A DNA stretch of 6,191 bases from an uncultured Phaeodactylibacter sp. GTDB lineage: Bacteria > Bacteroidota > Bacteroidia > Chitinophagales > Saprospiraceae. Positions 4,218-6,191 of the stretch are shown here, in pieces. Position numbers and translations under genes: made by a program. The DNA lies in contig CAJXXJ010000246.1 of assembly GCA_913062745.1 (NCBI GenBank), forward strand, positions 1 to 6,191. The letters run 5' to 3'. Within the stretch, counting starts at the first letter, position 1; each line of letters starts with the position of its first letter. The notes below the pieces were generated by a model. It did no database searches. It was not told where the DNA came from and saw only the letters and a program-made list of their open reading frames with translations.

Positions 4218-6191
4218 TTACAGCCCGGACGGGTCGAACTGACGCGCAATACCGAACCACTTGATCGTGCGCTCGCCAAGGCCAGGCGCAGATACGTGGA
4301 TCAGGTAAACACCGCTCGCTACCGGGATGCCCCTGCTGTTGCGCAGGTCCCATTCCAGTGCCGGGTTGATCTGTGCACGCTCTACGGCACGGCTGTTGCC
4401 TTCCGGCACCATGCCTTCCTCATCGCGCTGATACTGGCGGATGAACTTGCCCTCAAGGGTATAAATCGTTACCGTACACTCAGCCGGCAGGTTGGTAATC
4501 TTGACGATATCCGTAAACTGTGAAGTCTCATACTCTGAGAATCCGTAGTACGGGTTCGGCACTACCAGGATTTGGTCCAGTGCATCCTCCACGCCTTCAG
4601 CAGTCAGCTCGTCAGCCTGCAGGCCTTCCAGCGTAAACTGATACAGCGGGTGGTAGTTGTTGGCACCGGTGCCCGTGCGCTGGTCACCATCCAGGTCTTT
4701 GTTGTCCACTTCAACCTGATAAGGGTTCGTGACGCGCATCTTGATCCGAACTTCAGACGGGATAAGACCGTCTGCGTAAGAAGTCATCTGGTTGTTGTTC
4801 GCCGGCAGCAGCAGGCCTGCCCAGGTCACGTTCACCAGGCCGGTAGCCTTCAGGAAGGACGGGCCGTTGAAGGCAGTGTACAGGCGCTCACAACCATCGT
4901 ACTCCTGGCGGGTCACGTATACCATGTGCTGGCCGCCTGCGTAATAGATGTCCGGCAGGATACGCTCACCCGGTCCGGCATTGGCCAGTACATCCTGCAG
5001 GATAATCTGGCTGCTCGGGTTGAACATCATATCCGCGCCGCGGCCACCGCCATCGGCGTAGTATTCATCCGGGAAGTTGCCGTTTCCGTATACGGAGTTC
5101 TCGCCGAAGAAGATATTCAGGCGCTTTCCAGTTTCCACGTCTATAGCGTAACCCGGGAACCAGCCGAAGCCAAGGCGGCCTTCGTCATTGTCTACTATCG
5201 GCAAGCCATTCTCGTCCGCTTCTTTCGTTACGGAGGGGGAGGCGCGCAGGTCAAACTGCTCGGCATCACCTACTGTCTCCAGGGCAGGCACGTTGCCGTA
5301 GTAGCGGTTGGCGCTCTCTACCACCACGCAGCGGCTCCAGAGGTCTTTGTTCGGCGTAAGGACGATATCCACGTTGTTCAGGTCCGCCAGGCTGCTTTCG
5401 TTGCGCACAAACTCGCTCGGGTTGGCGCTTTCGTTATACACCGGGCTGATGTACGGCTGGTCAAACTCAGAGCGGGAACGGAAGTCCAGCAGGTAGTACG
5501 GCATGAACGGTGTCTGCCCAAACTGCGTCAGCCCCAGGTTCTGGTCCAGGTCGTCATCGCGCTCACCCGGCTGTGTAGACAGGTAGTCAAATGCGTCGTC
5601 ATCAAAATCGAACGTTGGGAACGGGTTGAAGCCTTCCGGCACGAAGCCCAGCCATTCGCGGGCCGCTTCGCCTTCTGCATACTCCACTTCCGCTCCGATG
5701 TAGCCGTTGGCGTTTGTCTCGTTCGTGCCCGGCTCCGGCACCTGGCCGATCACCACAGCAAAGCCAAACTCCTTAATAATTTGCTCGTTCAGCTTCTCGA
5801 TCGTCTGAGCAGAGAATATCTCCACATCCGGCTGCTCCTGATCACGCAGTACCCAGCGCGCTTCGCGCTCCAGGCGCTCATCGCTCAGGTCTTCATCGAT
5901 GAATTGCAGCTCGTAATTGCCGTCCCGCACGTCAAGCGGGTTGAAAACCAGGATCTCGACCGGGCCACGGCCAGGAGCGTAGGTGATCTCACCATTGAAC
6001 TCGCCGCCGCCGGCAATGACTTCATTCTCGATGCGCGCGCGGGTCTCGGCGCTGATGTCCAGGAAGTTCTCGCCGGTGCCAATACCATCGAGGCGGGTGA
6101 TGACGGCTCCGTCGCCGTACGAGGCATTCAGGTCGCGGTCTACGATCGGGCGCGGAATCGCCGTATAAGGCAGGCCATCCGCGTTCGGGCC
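4218..6191 (-). CDS. Large exported protein with T9SS/FlgD-Ig-like C-terminal domain, N-terminus beyond window
   Basis: The frame is open from the right edge to the TAA at 4218-4220: 657 residues with no start or signal peptide in the window. A GTG at 5930 is internal, because coding continues upstream of it with the same character. The protein is acidic, rich in Asp, Glu, Asn, Gly and Tyr and poor in Lys, as expected of a surface or secreted protein. A middle segment (about 5090-5180) has F-G-W-F-P-G-Y-A-I-D and E-T-G-K-R-L. An Asp-rich N-K-D-L-D-G-D turn near 4700 could bind calcium. The last ~120 residues begin V-V-P-N-P-Y-Y (4545-4565), then I-T-N-L-P, I-Y-T-L-E-G-K-F-I-R, W-D-L-R-N and G-I-P-V-A-S-G-V-Y-L-I-H-V. 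This is the beta-sandwich plan shared by FlgD Ig-like and T9SS sorting domains. It is upstream of, and probably co-expressed with, the PorV-like gene. I infer a T9SS-secreted or surface-anchored protein; its activity is unknown. Confidence 0.8.
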   Translation of the reverse strand, partial: GPNADGLPYTAIPRPIVDRDLNASYGDGAVITRLDGIGTGENFLDISAETRARIENEVIAGGGEFNGEITYAPGRGPVEILVFNPLDVRDGNYELQFIDEDLSDERLEREARWVLRDQEQPDVEIFSAQTIEKLNEQIIKEFGFAVVIGQVPEPGTNETNANGYIGAEVEYAEGEAAREWLGFVPEGFNPFPTFDFDDDAFDYLSTQPGERDDDLDQNLGLTQFGQTPFMPYYLLDFRSRSEFDQPYISPVYNESANPSEFVRNESSLADLNNVDIVLTPNKDLWSRCVVVESANRYYGNVPALETVGDAEQFDLRASPSVTKEADENGLPIVDNDEGRLGFGWFPGYAIDVETGKRLNIFFGENSVYGNGNFPDEYYADGGGRGADMMFNPSSQIILQDVLANAGPGERILPDIYYAGGQHMVYVTRQEYDGCERLYTAFNGPSFLKATGLVNVTWAGLLLPANNNQMTSYADGLIPSEVRIKMRVTNPYQVEVDNKDLDGDQRTGTGANNYHPLYQFTLEGLQADELTAEGVEDALDQILVVPNPYYGFSEYETSQFTDIVKITNLPAECTVTIYTLEGKFIRQYQRDEEGMVPEGNSRAVERAQINPALEWDLRNSRGIPVASGVYLIHVSAPGLGERTIKWFGIARQFDPSGL

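Noticed and set aside
4218..5930. Start of the large gene at position 5930
   Set aside because: The codon is GTG within a continuous frame. Translating 5931-6191 in the same frame gives 87 further residues of the same acidic type with no stop, so the true start is outside the window.
1..6191. Mobile elements, CRISPR arrays, tRNA or rRNA genes
   Set aside because: I looked for transposase or integrase motifs, regularly spaced repeats, tRNA-like arms with CCA ends and rRNA signatures, and saw none.

Overview
The window looks like an ordinary chromosomal segment of a Bacteroidota bacterium, most likely of the Saprospiria (Lewinella/Phaeodactylibacter-like). The reasons are a PorV/PorQ-family outer membrane protein next to a large exported protein with a type IX secretion (T9SS)-style C-terminus, a greA-HIT gene pair, promoter-like matches to the Bacteroidota consensus (TTG or TTTG, about 19-21 nt, TAnnTTTG), and start codons without Shine-Dalgarno sequences. 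By eye the DNA is GC-rich for the phylum. The genus is an inference, not a demonstration.

Layout. Positions 1-892 (minus) hold most of a flippase-like/LPG-synthase-type multispanning membrane protein whose C-terminus lies beyond the left edge. Divergently, 967-1575 (plus) encodes the Holliday junction resolvase RuvC with all four catalytic acidic residues; its true start may be a TTG at 1015. After a short convergent intergenic region with a hairpin come, on the minus strand, a HIT-family nucleotide hydrolase/transferase (1661-2053) and, directly upstream of it, the transcription elongation factor GreA (2059-2535). These two are 5 nt apart and surely co-transcribed (greA first).

Positions 2536-3017 contain no confident gene. 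They hold a good Bacteroidota-type minus-strand promoter candidate, a perfect 12-bp stem-loop with a short T-tract that probably ends the upstream PorV-like transcript, and a doubtful 64-codon basic, aromatic-rich ORF. Positions 3018-4088 (minus) encode a PorV/PorQ-family beta-barrel with a clear signal peptide. Upstream of it, from 4218 to the right edge (minus, N-terminus missing), is at least 657 residues of a large acidic exported protein ending in a FlgD-Ig/T9SS-like beta-sandwich. The two are separated by 129 nt carrying two hairpins.

How the genes fit together. RuvC, GreA and HIT are housekeeping functions (recombination, transcript cleavage, nucleotide metabolism). The right half is the accessory part: a probable T9SS cargo or surface protein paired with its own PorV-like outer membrane partner. 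I see no transposase, integrase, CRISPR array, tRNA, rRNA or clear horizontal-transfer signature. The least explained parts are the cargo/PorV-like pair and the 2536-3017 intergenic region.
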